In this document: piece after piece, positions 54,689 through 63,641 of the stretch
How the letters are laid out: each line of letters opens with the position of its first letter
Numbering within the stretch: position 1 is the stretch's first letter
Source: Parahaliea mediterranea
GTDB taxonomy: Bacteria > Pseudomonadota > Gammaproteobacteria > Pseudomonadales > Halieaceae
NCBI RefSeq assembly: GCF_003402235.1
Contig: NZ_QEWO01000002.1
Span: forward strand, 310,001 to 374,000
Direction of reading: 5' to 3'
DNA: 64,000 nt
The notes under the pieces: generated by a model
Databases searched by the model: none
Seen by the model: only the letters and a program-made list of their open reading frames with translations
Told to the model about the DNA's origin: nothing
Translations under genes and position numbers: made by a program

Positions 54689-57094
54689 GTGAAACGCCTT
54701 ATTGCCACCGCCCTGCTGGGCCTTGGCGCCGGCCTTGCCCAGGCCGCCGAGCCCCCCACCCTGGAGTTGGTCATGTCCGACCCGGACTGGATCGGCCACG
54801 CTCCGCAAGCGCCCTACTGGGGCGACGACGGTACCCGCGTGTACTACCAGCAAAAACGCAGCGGCGAGGACTACCGCGACCTGTACCGCATCGACCTCGC
54901 CACCGGCAGCGCCGAGCCACTGCCGGAAACCGCGAGCCCCGAAGACAGCGGCGGCGGCAAAGTCTACAACCGCCAGCGCAGCGCCGTGGCCTGGCTGCGC
55001 CGGGGAGATGTCTTCCTCAAGGATCTGGGCAGCGGCCGGGTGCGCCGCGTGACCGGCACCGCCGCCGACGAAAGCCACCTGGGTTTTAGCGCCGACGGCA
55101 GCCGCCTGTTCTTTGCCCGCGACGGCCAGTTTTACGCCCTGGCCGTGGCCACCGGCGCCGTGAACCAGGTGACCGACCTGCGTGAGGCCGACGACCCGGA
55201 CGCCGCGGCGGATTTCGACCCCCTGCGCGAACACCACCTGCGCAACTACCGCACCGTGGCGGAAAACCTGCGCCGCGACGCCGCCGAACGGGCCGATGAC
55301 CGCGCGCGCGACCTGCGCCCGGCGCCGGTTTTCCTTGGCGATGGCTACCGCATTCTGGATCGCCAGCTCTCCCCCGCTGGGGATGTGCTGGCCCTGGTGG
55401 TCACCGACAAGGACGGCGATAGCGGCCGCAAGGGCAGCATGCCCAACTACGTGACCGCCGATGGCTACGTGGCCGTGCGCGAAGTGCGCTCGCGGGTGGG
55501 CCGCAACACCCAGCTGCCGCAGCAGGTGCTGCTGGTGCAACTGGCAACCGGCACGGTCAGCCCGGTGGACATCACCAGTCTGCCCGGCATCGACAGCGAC
55601 CCGCTGGCGGCGCTGCGCAAATCCGCCCTTGCCTGGCATGTCGAACAGGGCGCCGACGAGGCCCAGGTCAAAAAGGCGCTGGAGGCGCCCGCGCAGCGCG
55701 ATGTCTCCGTCAGTGGCATGGCCTTCAGCCCCGACGGACGGCACCTGGCCTTGCAGTTTATCGCCAACGACTTCAAGGACCGCTGGCTGGTGACTTTGGA
55801 GCCAGAAGCAAGCGGGCCGGGCGCCAGCGGGCCGGGCGCGCCGCGCCTGCAACACCGCCTGAGTGACGAGGCCTGGATCAACTGGGAATACAACGCCTTC
55901 GGCTGGCTGCCCGACAGCCAGACACTGTGGTACCTATCGGAGGAAAGCGGCTATTCCCACCTGTACACCAAGGGCGTTGCCGAGCGGCGCGCCAAAGCCC
56001 TCACCAGCGGCAAGTTCGTGGTGCGCGAGCCGGTCATTGGTCCGGCGTCACAGTACGCCTGGGTGGTATCCAATCGCGCCCACCCGGGCAACTACCAGAT
56101 CTATCGGGTGCCACTGGCCGGCGGCGAGTTGCAGCGGGTGGCCGACATCGACGGCGTCAGCCAGTTCACCCTGTCACCCGATGGCAGCAAGGTGCTGGTG
56201 TCGCGCTCCTGGTTTGACCGCCACGCCGACCTGTATCTCGGCAACAGTGACGGCAGCGGCGAGCTGCGCCAGCTCACCGATACGGTGTCGGCGCGCTACA
56301 GCGCCATCGACTGGACGGTGCCGGAGATTGTCGAGGTGCCCTCCTCGCACGTGGACCGGCCGATCTACTCCAAGCTCTACCTGCCGAAGGATCATGACCC
56401 CGCCAAAACCTACCCGGCGGTGATGTTCGTTCACGGCGCCGGCTACACCCAGAACGCCCACATGGGCTGGCCCTATTATTTCCGCGAGTTCATGTTCCAC
56501 ACCCTGCTCAACGAGGCCGGCTACGTGGTGCTGGACATGGACTACCGTGCCTCCGAGGGCTATGGCCGCGACTGGCGCACCAGCATCTACCGGCAGATGG
56601 GCCACCCGGAACTGGAGGACTATCTGGATGGCATCGACTACCTGGTACAGCACCACGGGGTGGACCGGGAGCGCGTGGGTATCTACGGCGGCTCCTACGG
56701 CGGCTTTATGACCTTCATGGCCCTGTTCCGCGCGCCGGATGCCTTTGCCGCCGGGGCCGCCCTGCGCCCGGTGGCGGACTGGATGCACTACGAAAACGAC
56801 TACACCCGGCGCATTCTGAACACGCCCCTGATCGACCCCGAGGCCTACCAGCGCAGCTCGCCCATCAACCACGTGGCGGGCCTGAAGAACCCCTTGCTCA
56901 TTGCCTCTGGCATGCAGGACGACAATGTCTTCTTCCAGGACTCGGTACTGATGGTGCAGCGCCTGCTGGAGCTGAAAAAACCGGATTTCGAGATGGCCAT
57001 TTACCCCCTCGACCCCCACGGCTTTGTGAACGCGGAGTCCTGGCTGGATGAATACCGACGCATCTTCCGCCTGATGGAAAACAACCTGAAATAA
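54689..57094 (+). CDS. Prolyl oligopeptidase family (S9) serine peptidase, exported
   Basis: An 801-residue protein with a signal peptide (KRLIATALLGLGAGLAQA). Residues 40-520 form a beta-propeller of DPP4/WD40-like type (VYYQQKRSGEDYRDLYRIDLATG, LGFSADGSRLFFARDG). The C-terminal hydrolase domain has the nucleophile elbow IYGGSYGGFMTFMALF (Ser669) and a catalytic His in YPLDPHGFVNAESW. Cleaves short proline-containing or other peptides in the periplasm. Start is GTG behind an AAAGGAG site. It is followed 11 bp later by an NTF2-like gene. Confidence 0.93.
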   Translation: MKRLIATALLGLGAGLAQAAEPPTLELVMSDPDWIGHAPQAPYWGDDGTRVYYQQKRSGEDYRDLYRIDLATGSAEPLPETASPEDSGGGKVYNRQRSAVAWLRRGDVFLKDLGSGRVRRVTGTAADESHLGFSADGSRLFFARDGQFYALAVATGAVNQVTDLREADDPDAAADFDPLREHHLRNYRTVAENLRRDAAERADDRARDLRPAPVFLGDGYRILDRQLSPAGDVLALVVTDKDGDSGRKGSMPNYVTADGYVAVREVRSRVGRNTQLPQQVLLVQLATGTVSPVDITSLPGIDSDPLAALRKSALAWHVEQGADEAQVKKALEAPAQRDVSVSGMAFSPDGRHLALQFIANDFKDRWLVTLEPEASGPGASGPGAPRLQHRLSDEAWINWEYNAFGWLPDSQTLWYLSEESGYSHLYTKGVAERRAKALTSGKFVVREPVIGPASQYAWVVSNRAHPGNYQIYRVPLAGGELQRVADIDGVSQFTLSPDGSKVLVSRSWFDRHADLYLGNSDGSGELRQLTDTVSARYSAIDWTVPEIVEVPSSHVDRPIYSKLYLPKDHDPAKTYPAVMFVHGAGYTQNAHMGWPYYFREFMFHTLLNEAGYVVLDMDYRASEGYGRDWRTSIYRQMGHPELEDYLDGIDYLVQHHGVDRERVGIYGGSYGGFMTFMALFRAPDAFAAGAALRPVADWMHYENDYTRRILNTPLIDPEAYQRSSPINHVAGLKNPLLIASGMQDDNVFFQDSVLMVQRLLELKKPDFEMAIYPLDPHGFVNAESWLDEYRRIFRLMENNLK

Positions 57095-57105
57095 GAGAGC
57101 ACACT

Positions 57106-57510
57106 ATGGACACCGACATTCCCCGCCTGCTGGCGGCCCGCTACGCCAAGTTCGTCGACGACCGCGAATTCTCCCGCATGGCGGAAATCATGACACCCGA
57201 GTTCACCCAGAAGGGCCCCGGCTTTGGTGCCAACAGCCTGCAGGAGTTTGTCACCAACCTGGAGTTTTTGCGCCAGTACAGCGCCACGTTGCACATGGTG
57301 GGCAACCAGATCGGCGAGTGGCACAACGCCATCTACACCGGCGAAACCTGGTGCGTGGCGTCGCACATCTACGAAAAAGACGGCGTGGCCCGCAAGCTGG
57401 ACATGGGCATTCGCTACCAGGACGTGATCGAGGATGTCGGCGGCCACTACCGCTACACCTCGCGCGACCTCAACGTGGTGTGGACCCAGGACCTGCCCTG
57501 CCAGGGCTAA
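57106..57510 (+). CDS. NTF2/SnoaL-like small protein
   Basis: A 134-residue protein with the cystatin-like alpha+beta pattern of the SnoaL_4 group: LLAARYAKFVDDREFSRMAEIMTPEFTQKGPGF at the N-terminus and WCVASHIYEKDGVARKLDMGIRYQDVIEDVGGHYRYTSRDLNVVWTQ at the end. Such proteins include isomerases, dehydratases and dioxygenase small subunits, as well as non-catalytic binders. Probably co-transcribed with the S9 peptidase. Function unknown. Confidence 0.82.
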   Translation: MDTDIPRLLAARYAKFVDDREFSRMAEIMTPEFTQKGPGFGANSLQEFVTNLEFLRQYSATLHMVGNQIGEWHNAIYTGETWCVASHIYEKDGVARKLDMGIRYQDVIEDVGGHYRYTSRDLNVVWTQDLPCQG

Positions 57511-57517
57511 ACGCGGC

Positions 57518-58075
57518 TCAGTGCAGATCCTGCGGGCGGTCGGCGTCGCGCAGCACGCCCGGGTCGGCCAGCGGCATCAGTTGCAGTGCATCGGCGTGCT
57601 GCTGGATGACGCCGCGCGCGCCCTCGTCCCCTTCCAGCTGCGCCAGGGCGCTGTAAAAGCGCCGGCCAAAGGCCACCGGGTGGCCGCGCTGCCCGGCGTG
57701 AATGGGCGCCACAATGGCCTCGCTGTGGGCGGCGTCGGCCAGCTGGCGAAGGCTGTCGGGCGCAATCCAGGGCATATCGGCCAGGGCGATCAGAGTGGCG
57801 TCCCAGTCGGGCATGCGCTGGATGCCCTGGGCCAGCGTGTGGCCCATGCCGTGGCGGGCCTCCGGGCAGTAGCAGTACCCTACCCCGAGTTCGCTCAGCA
57901 GTTGTTCGCACTGGCTGTCGTCCGGCTTCAGGCACACCCGCAGGGGCAGGCCGGCCTCGCGAATGGTGCCCACCACAATCTCCAGTAATGGCCTGCCGCG
58001 GTACAGTGCCAGCCGCTTGTCGGCACCAAAACGCTGGCCCCTGCCGGCGGCCAGCACCATAGCGCCAACGTTCAA
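57518..58075 (-). CDS. mocA: MocA-like nucleotidyltransferase (molybdenum cofactor cytidylyltransferase)
   Basis: A 185-residue NTP transferase with VGAMVLAAGRGQRFGADKRLALYRGRPLLEI, RHGMGHTLAQGI and ALIALADMPWIAPDSL. In the MocA family it attaches CMP to molybdenum cofactor for xanthine-oxidase-type enzymes. It is about 60 bp downstream of an XdhC gene, its usual partner. No molybdenum hydroxylase structural gene is in the window, so the target enzyme lies elsewhere. Confidence 0.88.
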   Translation of the reverse strand: MNVGAMVLAAGRGQRFGADKRLALYRGRPLLEIVVGTIREAGLPLRVCLKPDDSQCEQLLSELGVGYCYCPEARHGMGHTLAQGIQRMPDWDATLIALADMPWIAPDSLRQLADAAHSEAIVAPIHAGQRGHPVAFGRRFYSALAQLEGDEGARGVIQQHADALQLMPLADPGVLRDADRPQDLH

Positions 58076-58135
58076 AGATGGGTTCTCAAAGCAGAGTACT
58101 CAAAGCCGCGTTCACAGCAGCGCTCACCGCCGTGC

Positions 58136-59092
58136 TCACTGATTGGCCCGCCTGCGCTGCAGGGCGGTGAGCTGGGCCATGATGGACACGGCAATTTCCA
58201 GCGGGGTTTTACTGCCGATATCCAGCCCCACCGGCGCGTGCAGGGCCTGCACCTGGCGCTCACTCAGGCCCAACTGGTGCAGCCGCTCAATGCGCTTTTG
58301 CGTGGTGCGCTCGGAGCCCAGCGCCCCCACATACCAGGCCGGGCTGGCCAGCGCTTCCATCAGCGCCATGTCGTCGATGCGCGGGTCGTGGGTGAGGGTG
58401 ATCACAATGCTGTGGGGGTCGGTGATGTGTTCGCGCACGGCGTCGTCGGGCATGCCGGGAATCAGCGGCACCCGGGGCCCCTGCCACTGCTGCCGCGCGC
58501 GCTCGCGCGGGTCCGACACCAGCACTTCGTAGTCCATGGCCAGGGCCAGTTCCGCCAGCGACTGGCTGAGCTGGCCAGCCCCCACCAGCAACAGGCGCTG
58601 GCGCGGACCCAGGGTCTGGATCAGGCGCTCTACGGTGAGCACCAGCGGGGCAAAGCCGGCCACCTGGCGCAGCAGGGTCTGGCCGCTGTGCAGGTTCACC
58701 TCGCGGCGCAGGCAGCGGCGCTGTGACAGGGCCAGCAGCAGCGCATCCAGCCAGTCGGTGTCATCCGCCTGCAGGCGCTGCACCAGTACCTGCAGGCGCC
58801 CGCCGCAGGGCAGGCCCAGGCGTTCGTTCTGCTCGGCGGTCACGCCGTAGGGGATCAGGTGGGCGCGCCCGGCGGGCATGGTGTTGCCGGCGATGCGCTC
58901 CAGCAGGTCGTCCTCGATGCAACCGCCCGACAGGGACCCGCGCTGCTCGCCGCGTTCGTTGCAGGCCAGCAGGGTACCCAGCGGGCGCGGCGACGAACCC
59001 ACCGCGCTAACGATGGTGCACAGCCAGCTGCCGGCACCGGCGCGCAGCCAGTCCCGGGCCGCCTCCAGTACTTCCCAGTCCAGTGCCCTCAT
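58136..59092 (-). CDS. XdhC/CoxI family protein
   Basis: A 318-residue maturation factor. The N-terminal XdhC/CoxI domain has IVSAVGSSPRPLGTLLACNERGEQRGSLSGGCIEDDLL, and the C-terminal Rossmann domain has LLLVGAGQLSQSLAELALAMDYEVLVSDPRER and VGALGSERTTQKRIERL. It inserts or protects sulfurated molybdenum cofactor for xanthine dehydrogenase-like enzymes. Works with the neighbouring MocA-like gene. Confidence 0.92.
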   Translation of the reverse strand: MRALDWEVLEAARDWLRAGAGSWLCTIVSAVGSSPRPLGTLLACNERGEQRGSLSGGCIEDDLLERIAGNTMPAGRAHLIPYGVTAEQNERLGLPCGGRLQVLVQRLQADDTDWLDALLLALSQRRCLRREVNLHSGQTLLRQVAGFAPLVLTVERLIQTLGPRQRLLLVGAGQLSQSLAELALAMDYEVLVSDPRERARQQWQGPRVPLIPGMPDDAVREHITDPHSIVITLTHDPRIDDMALMEALASPAWYVGALGSERTTQKRIERLHQLGLSERQVQALHAPVGLDIGSKTPLEIAVSIMAQLTALQRRRANQ

Positions 59093-59101
59093 GGGATGCG
59101 A

Positions 59102-59701
59102 TTAAAGCAGTTCCGCCAGTGCAATGCGATGGGCCGCGCACAGGGCCGCGAGTTCGGCGCCGCTGGCCTCGGGTATGCGCAGCTCAAGGCGAACGGTGTT
59201 GCTGTATGCCACCGCGCTCACCTCGCCGCCCTGCCCCGCCAGCCAGTGGCGCAGCACCTGCTCGCAGGCAAAGTCACCTTCGGCACGCCAGGCGGTCATG
59301 GCCTGCACCCGGGCGCAGGGCGCCGCGTCCAGGGCCTGCTGGGCGGCGGCGCTGTAGGCGCGCACCAGCCCGCCGGCGCCGAGTTTCACGCCGCCAAAAT
59401 AGCGGACGACAATCACCAGCACGTCGCCAAGGTGGCCATGCTGCAGCACATTGAGTATCGGTTTGCCGGCGGTGCCGGCGGGCTCGCCGTCGTCGTTCAT
59501 GCCGGCGCTGCGGGCATCCCGGGGCTGCCCCAGCAGGTAGGCCCAGCAGTGGTGGCGCGCATCGGGATAGTCGGCACGCGCCCTGGCCACTGCCAGGTTG
59601 ACGTCGTCGCGGCTGCTCACCGCCTGAATGCGGGCGATAAAGCGGCTCTTTTTCTCAACGTGTTCACACTCGGTGGTGCCGGTGACAACCGCGTAGGGCA
59701 C
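59102..59701 (-). CDS. YigZ/IMPACT family protein
   Basis: A 199-residue protein. UPF0029 N-terminal domain: KKSRFIARIQAVSSRDDVNLAVARARADYPDARHHCWAYLLG, NDDGEPAGTAGKPILNVLQHGHLGDVLVIVVRYFGGVKLGAGGLVRAYS, all typical of YigZ, followed by a DUF1949 C-terminal domain. Exact function not settled; the eukaryotic relative IMPACT regulates translation. Forms a compact minus-strand run with XdhC and the next lipoprotein. Confidence 0.93.
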   Translation of the reverse strand: MPYAVVTGTTECEHVEKKSRFIARIQAVSSRDDVNLAVARARADYPDARHHCWAYLLGQPRDARSAGMNDDGEPAGTAGKPILNVLQHGHLGDVLVIVVRYFGGVKLGAGGLVRAYSAAAQQALDAAPCARVQAMTAWRAEGDFACEQVLRHWLAGQGGEVSAVAYSNTVRLELRIPEASGAELAALCAAHRIALAELL

Positions 59702-59704
59702 CGC

Positions 59705-60133
59705 TCAGTTCTTGACGATAATCAGCGGGTCCAGCGGCGCCTGGGGGCAGTCCTTGGCCACGATGGTGTATTTGTACTCGATGCCGGCCTCAGTGGCCGG
59801 GGCCATGGCCGCCACCGGGCCGCTTCTGACCACCTTGCCGCGCTGCAGGAACTGCTCCGGCGATGCCTGCTGGAAGGGGTCAAAGTACACGGTAATGTCT
59901 GACGAGCCGGGGCCAGTGGCTTCCCATTCCACCCCATCCAGAGCCTTGCGAGAGAGCACCAGCGGCTGCTCGGGGGTGACCTTTACCGGGCAGCCGCGCT
60001 TGTCGAACAGCACTTTTACCGCCTTGTATTCGCGGGCGGGCTTGAACTCCGGCGTGTGGCTGCAGGCCACCAGCAGCCCCGAGCTCACCACCAACGCCAG
60101 CGCCACTGCCTTTGCGTGTGTTGTTGTTGTCAT
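59705..60133 (-). CDS. Hypothetical lipoprotein
   Basis: A 142-residue protein with a lipoprotein signal (AVALALVVSSGLLVAC, Cys24). No known domain recognised. The body, FDKRGCPVKVTPEQPLVLSRKALDGVEWEATG and YKYTIVAKDCPQAPLDPLIIVKN, looks like a small all-beta domain with two cysteines that could form a disulfide. It is 11 bp after the TPR gene and probably in its operon. Start fixed by GGGAGAATCAGG before the ATG. Confidence 0.75.
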   Translation of the reverse strand: MTTTTHAKAVALALVVSSGLLVACSHTPEFKPAREYKAVKVLFDKRGCPVKVTPEQPLVLSRKALDGVEWEATGPGSSDITVYFDPFQQASPEQFLQRGKVVRSGPVAAMAPATEAGIEYKYTIVAKDCPQAPLDPLIIVKN

Positions 60134-60144
60134 CCTGATTCTCC

Positions 60145-62142
60145 CTATTGCTGCTTTTTTTCCTTCCCGGCGGGAAGCAGATTGGTAAACCGCGGCTCGC
60201 TGCGCAAGTCGGCGAAGTTGGCGTCCATGGCCAGCAGGTGTGGCGGATAGCCCAGCTCAACCGCCTGCGCCAGGGCGTCCAGCGCAAGCCCGTCCATGCC
60301 GAGCATATCGCTCGCCATTGCCATGTAGTAAAGCACACTGATGGGCTGGTCACCGGTCTGGTGCAGGGGCTTGAGGTAGGCCAGGGCCGCGCGGCGGCTG
60401 CCCAGTTGGGCCTGGTAGCTGGCCAGCATGGCCCTGGGCAGGGGCTCGCTGGGGTTAACCTGGACCACCTCTTCGGCCAGCGCAATGGCCCGCTCAAAGG
60501 CCTGCTTGCGTTCTGGCGCCTGGTCGTCCAGAAAGCGCAGGGCCTCGCCCAGGTTGCCCCAGTAACGGTAGTTGTCCGGCGCCAGCGCTATCGCCTGGCG
60601 GTAACGCTGCGCGGCGCCGCTGAAGTCTCCGCTGTAAAACAGGGCCGAGCCGAGGTTGGACAGGGTCTCGGCCGAGGGCGTCAGCTCCACCGAGCGCGAC
60701 CAGGCCCGGCTGGCCTCCTCCACCCTGCCGAGCATGTAGTACATGGACCCAAGGTTGTGAAAGGTGGTGTCACTGTCGGGGTTGAACTCGGCGACCTTTT
60801 CCAGCAGCGGCAGGGCGCTCAGGTAATCGCCGCGTGTAAAGTAGAAGGTGCCCAGTTCGTTATAGGCGCGCCAGTAGTTGGGCTGCAGTTGTATGGCCTT
60901 GTCGAAATCCGCCACTGCCGCCGGGCCCTCGCCCATGGCGGCGTGGGTTTTGCCCCGGCCGAGATAGGCCTCCACCGTGGCGGGCGCCAGCGCCAACCCG
61001 CGGGAGAAAGCCGCCAGGGATTCCTCATAGCGGCCGGATACCCGGTACAGGTTGCCCTGGGAGACATACACCGGGATGGCGTTGGCATCCAGATTCAGGG
61101 CCTGCTGGCAGGCGGCATCGGCGCGTTGGAAATCCGCGGTGCTCAGGGTTTGCACGTAGCGCCCCAGCACGCCGTCGCACACCCCGGCCCAGGCCGCGGC
61201 AAATGACGGCGAAATGGCCAGCGCCCGCTCAAACAGGGCCACCGCCGTACTCAGGTTGGCCTCGTCGGCCTGCTGGCGCAAAAAGTCGCGCCCGCGCAGG
61301 TAAAAGTCATAGGCGGCGGGGTCGATGTCCACCGGCTGGTCCAGGCGCTGGCGGGCGCTATCGGACAGCACTACCTGCAACGAGTCCACCACCTGGCGGG
61401 CAATGTCTTCCTGCAGGGCCAGCAGCCCCCCCACATGCCGGTCGTAAGTGCTGGACCACACCTGGAAGCCGGTGACGGTATCAATCAGTTGGGCGCTCAC
61501 CCGCACCTGTTCGCCGTCGCGGCGCACGCTGCCCTCGAGGATGTGACCCACGCCAAGGGACTGGGCCACCTGCTTGAGATCCGGATTGGCGTCACGAAAG
61601 AAAAACGACGAGGTGCGCGCGGCCACATTCAGTTCGTTCAGGCGGGCCAGCAGGTTGAGGATTTCCTCCGCCACGCCGTCGCCCAGATAGGCCATGTCGC
61701 CGCTGTCGCTCATGTTGACGAATGGCATAACGGCAATGGACGGGCGCTCGCCCGGCGCGGCGCGCGGCGGCGCAGTAGCGCCATCGTCCTGTAGCCGCTC
61801 GATGTAGAGATACCCCACTGAGACCACCAGCGCCAGGATCATGCCCAACTCCAGAATGTGGGGGGCGGATGCCGGGGCCTGGCGCACGCCGCTGTTGGCG
61901 GCAACGGAGCCGCTCACCACGCCCTCCGGGGTCAGGTCGAACCACCAGGCCAGCAGCATGGCCGGGAAAAAGCCGATACCCGCGGCCACCAGCACCAGAG
62001 TAACCGACTCGTCCGGCAGCCCGAGAATGGGAAAGAACAGGTCGGCCACCTGCAACAGCGCCCAGGCGCCGGCGCAATACAGGGCGGCGGTGCGATACAC
62101 GCCCCGGGTTTTCAATTCGGCAATGAACTGGCGCGCATCCAT
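60145..62142 (-). CDS. Membrane-anchored TPR protein with TolB-like domain (adenylate cyclase-associated type)
   Basis: A 665-residue protein. It starts MDARQFIAELKTRGVYRTAAL, the N-terminus typical of this family, with hydrophobic segments at about 18-40, 48-70 and 100-115. A FlgO/TolB-like domain follows (PSIAVMPFVNMSDSGDMAYLGDGVAEEILNLLARL, residues 130-260), then about eight TPR repeats (LGTFYFTRGDYLSALPLLEKVAEFNPDSDTTFHNLGSMYYMLGRVEEA). It resembles the C-terminal part of class III cyclase or protein kinase fusions, but no cyclase or kinase domain is present. Probably a scaffold; function unknown. Confidence 0.83.
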   Translation of the reverse strand: MDARQFIAELKTRGVYRTAALYCAGAWALLQVADLFFPILGLPDESVTLVLVAAGIGFFPAMLLAWWFDLTPEGVVSGSVAANSGVRQAPASAPHILELGMILALVVSVGYLYIERLQDDGATAPPRAAPGERPSIAVMPFVNMSDSGDMAYLGDGVAEEILNLLARLNELNVAARTSSFFFRDANPDLKQVAQSLGVGHILEGSVRRDGEQVRVSAQLIDTVTGFQVWSSTYDRHVGGLLALQEDIARQVVDSLQVVLSDSARQRLDQPVDIDPAAYDFYLRGRDFLRQQADEANLSTAVALFERALAISPSFAAAWAGVCDGVLGRYVQTLSTADFQRADAACQQALNLDANAIPVYVSQGNLYRVSGRYEESLAAFSRGLALAPATVEAYLGRGKTHAAMGEGPAAVADFDKAIQLQPNYWRAYNELGTFYFTRGDYLSALPLLEKVAEFNPDSDTTFHNLGSMYYMLGRVEEASRAWSRSVELTPSAETLSNLGSALFYSGDFSGAAQRYRQAIALAPDNYRYWGNLGEALRFLDDQAPERKQAFERAIALAEEVVQVNPSEPLPRAMLASYQAQLGSRRAALAYLKPLHQTGDQPISVLYYMAMASDMLGMDGLALDALAQAVELGYPPHLLAMDANFADLRSEPRFTNLLPAGKEKKQQ

Positions 62143-62307
62143 GGTGGGAACCCTCATGCACCACCCGCTCTGCGGCGCGCTGGAACAACAACTGCAATGG
62201 CGTGTGCCACATCTCCCCCGATACCGCCACTGCGGACGTAATGGCTGCTGCCTCAGTGGCTAGTGTAAGCCATATCGAAGGCCGGGCAAGCCAGCGGCGC
62301 GGCCTTG

Positions 62308-62805
62308 TCAGTCCCACTGGCCGGCAAAATGCTCATCCACCAGGGTGCCGATGGTGTTGGGCGCCACCAGGTGGGCGGCGTACCAGGTGTGCAGGCAGCG
62401 AATACGGGTGAAGTCCTCGATGCCGCCAATACCGCGCTGGGTAAACACGGTGGCAAAGCCCAGGCGCTCGATCTCGGCGCGGATATCGGGCGTCATGTAC
62501 TGCGCCCGCAGGGCAATATGGGCACGGTGATCGGCAGCCATGGCGGCCTGCAGGTCGGCGCTGTCATCCACCTGCGCCTGCAGGTGGGCGATCAGGCCCG
62601 CCGCTTCCACCCGGTCAATGCGGTAACTGAGCGCGGCATCCACCAGCCAGAACAGGGTGGGAAAGGGCTTGCCATCCACCAGCGACGCCACCCGGATCAC
62701 CCGGGGCTGGCCCTTGTCATCGGCCACCGCCACGGCTTCCAGGCCGCGTGGCTCGCGGCCCAGCAATTGGGTGATGTGGGCGATCTGCCCGGCGTCCGGC
62801 TTCAC
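62308..62805 (-). CDS. DUF501 family protein
   Basis: A 165-residue protein: IAHITQLLGREPRGLEAVAV, VIRVASLVDGKPFPTLFWLVDAALSYRIDRVEAAGLI and GIGGIEDFTRIRCLHTWYAAHLVAPNTIG. These are DUF501 hallmarks. Function unknown. It is divergent from cobS with about 55 bp between starts. Confidence 0.88.
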   Translation of the reverse strand: MKPDAGQIAHITQLLGREPRGLEAVAVADDKGQPRVIRVASLVDGKPFPTLFWLVDAALSYRIDRVEAAGLIAHLQAQVDDSADLQAAMAADHRAHIALRAQYMTPDIRAEIERLGFATVFTQRGIGGIEDFTRIRCLHTWYAAHLVAPNTIGTLVDEHFAGQWD

Positions 62806-62860
62806 CTGTCGGGGGCTCTCTTGTATGGTGGGCGCCCGATTCTACGCGACCACCCCCGGG

Positions 62861-63637
62861 ATGACCATGAACAGCGGCCCCACCTCCCTGTGGCAGCGCG
62901 AGTGGCAGGCCTGTCACTGCGCCGTTACCTTCCTCACCCGCATCCCCTTGCCCGCCAGCCCCTGGCAGGATGCCGCCCTGACCCGCTCGTCGGCCTACTT
63001 TCCGCTGGTGGGTTTGCTGGTAGGCAGCCTGGGTGCGCTGATTTACGCCGGGGCTACCCAGTACTGGCACAGCGATATCGCCGCGCTGCTGGCCATGGCC
63101 GCCATGCTTCTGCTGACCGGCGGCTTCCACGAGGATGGCCTGGCCGATACCGCCGACGGACTGGGGGGCGGCTGGTCGGTGGACGACAAGCTGCGCATCA
63201 TGAAAGACAGCCGCCTTGGCACCTACGGCGCGCTGGCGCTGGTGATGGCCCTGCTGCTGAAGTTTGCGCTGCTCAGCGCCCTGCCACCGGCGAGCGTTCC
63301 CGCCGCCCTGATCCTTGGCCAGGTGCTGGGTCGCTGGGCCGCGCTGCCGCTGATTGCCACCACCGCCTATGTGCGCAGCGAAGGCACCGGCAAACCGCTG
63401 GTGGGGGGCGTGACAGGGCCGCGCCTGCTGGCGGCCACCGGCTTCAGCCTGCTGGTGCTGGTGGTGCTTGAGGGCACAGCCCCGGGCGCCATCGCACTGG
63501 CTGTGGTGGCGCTGATCGCCCTGTGGCGCTGGCACTGCCAGCGCCAGATTGGCGGCATTACCGGCGATACCCTGGGGGCCGGCAACCAGCTGGCCGAGCT
63601 GGCGGTGTACCTGGTGCTCGCCGCCACACCTGGCTGA
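62861..63637 (+). CDS. cobS: Adenosylcobinamide-GDP ribazoletransferase
   Basis: A 258-residue membrane enzyme of the cobalamin salvage pathway that joins adenosylcobinamide-GDP and alpha-ribazole (phosphate). Motifs: TFLTRIPLPASPW, MLLLTGGFHEDGLADTADGLGGG (metal-binding acidic cluster) and RIMKDSRLGTYGALAL; at least five hydrophobic segments follow. The start is one of two ATGs at 62861 and 62867. The cobC gene begins 4 bp after its stop. Confidence 0.95.
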   Translation: MTMNSGPTSLWQREWQACHCAVTFLTRIPLPASPWQDAALTRSSAYFPLVGLLVGSLGALIYAGATQYWHSDIAALLAMAAMLLLTGGFHEDGLADTADGLGGGWSVDDKLRIMKDSRLGTYGALALVMALLLKFALLSALPPASVPAALILGQVLGRWAALPLIATTAYVRSEGTGKPLVGGVTGPRLLAATGFSLLVLVVLEGTAPGAIALAVVALIALWRWHCQRQIGGITGDTLGAGNQLAELAVYLVLAATPG

Positions 63638-63641
63638 CCCG

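Noticed and set aside
60145-62142. TPR protein as an adenylate cyclase
   Set aside because: It has the TolB-like and TPR regions found with class III cyclases but no cyclase catalytic domain.
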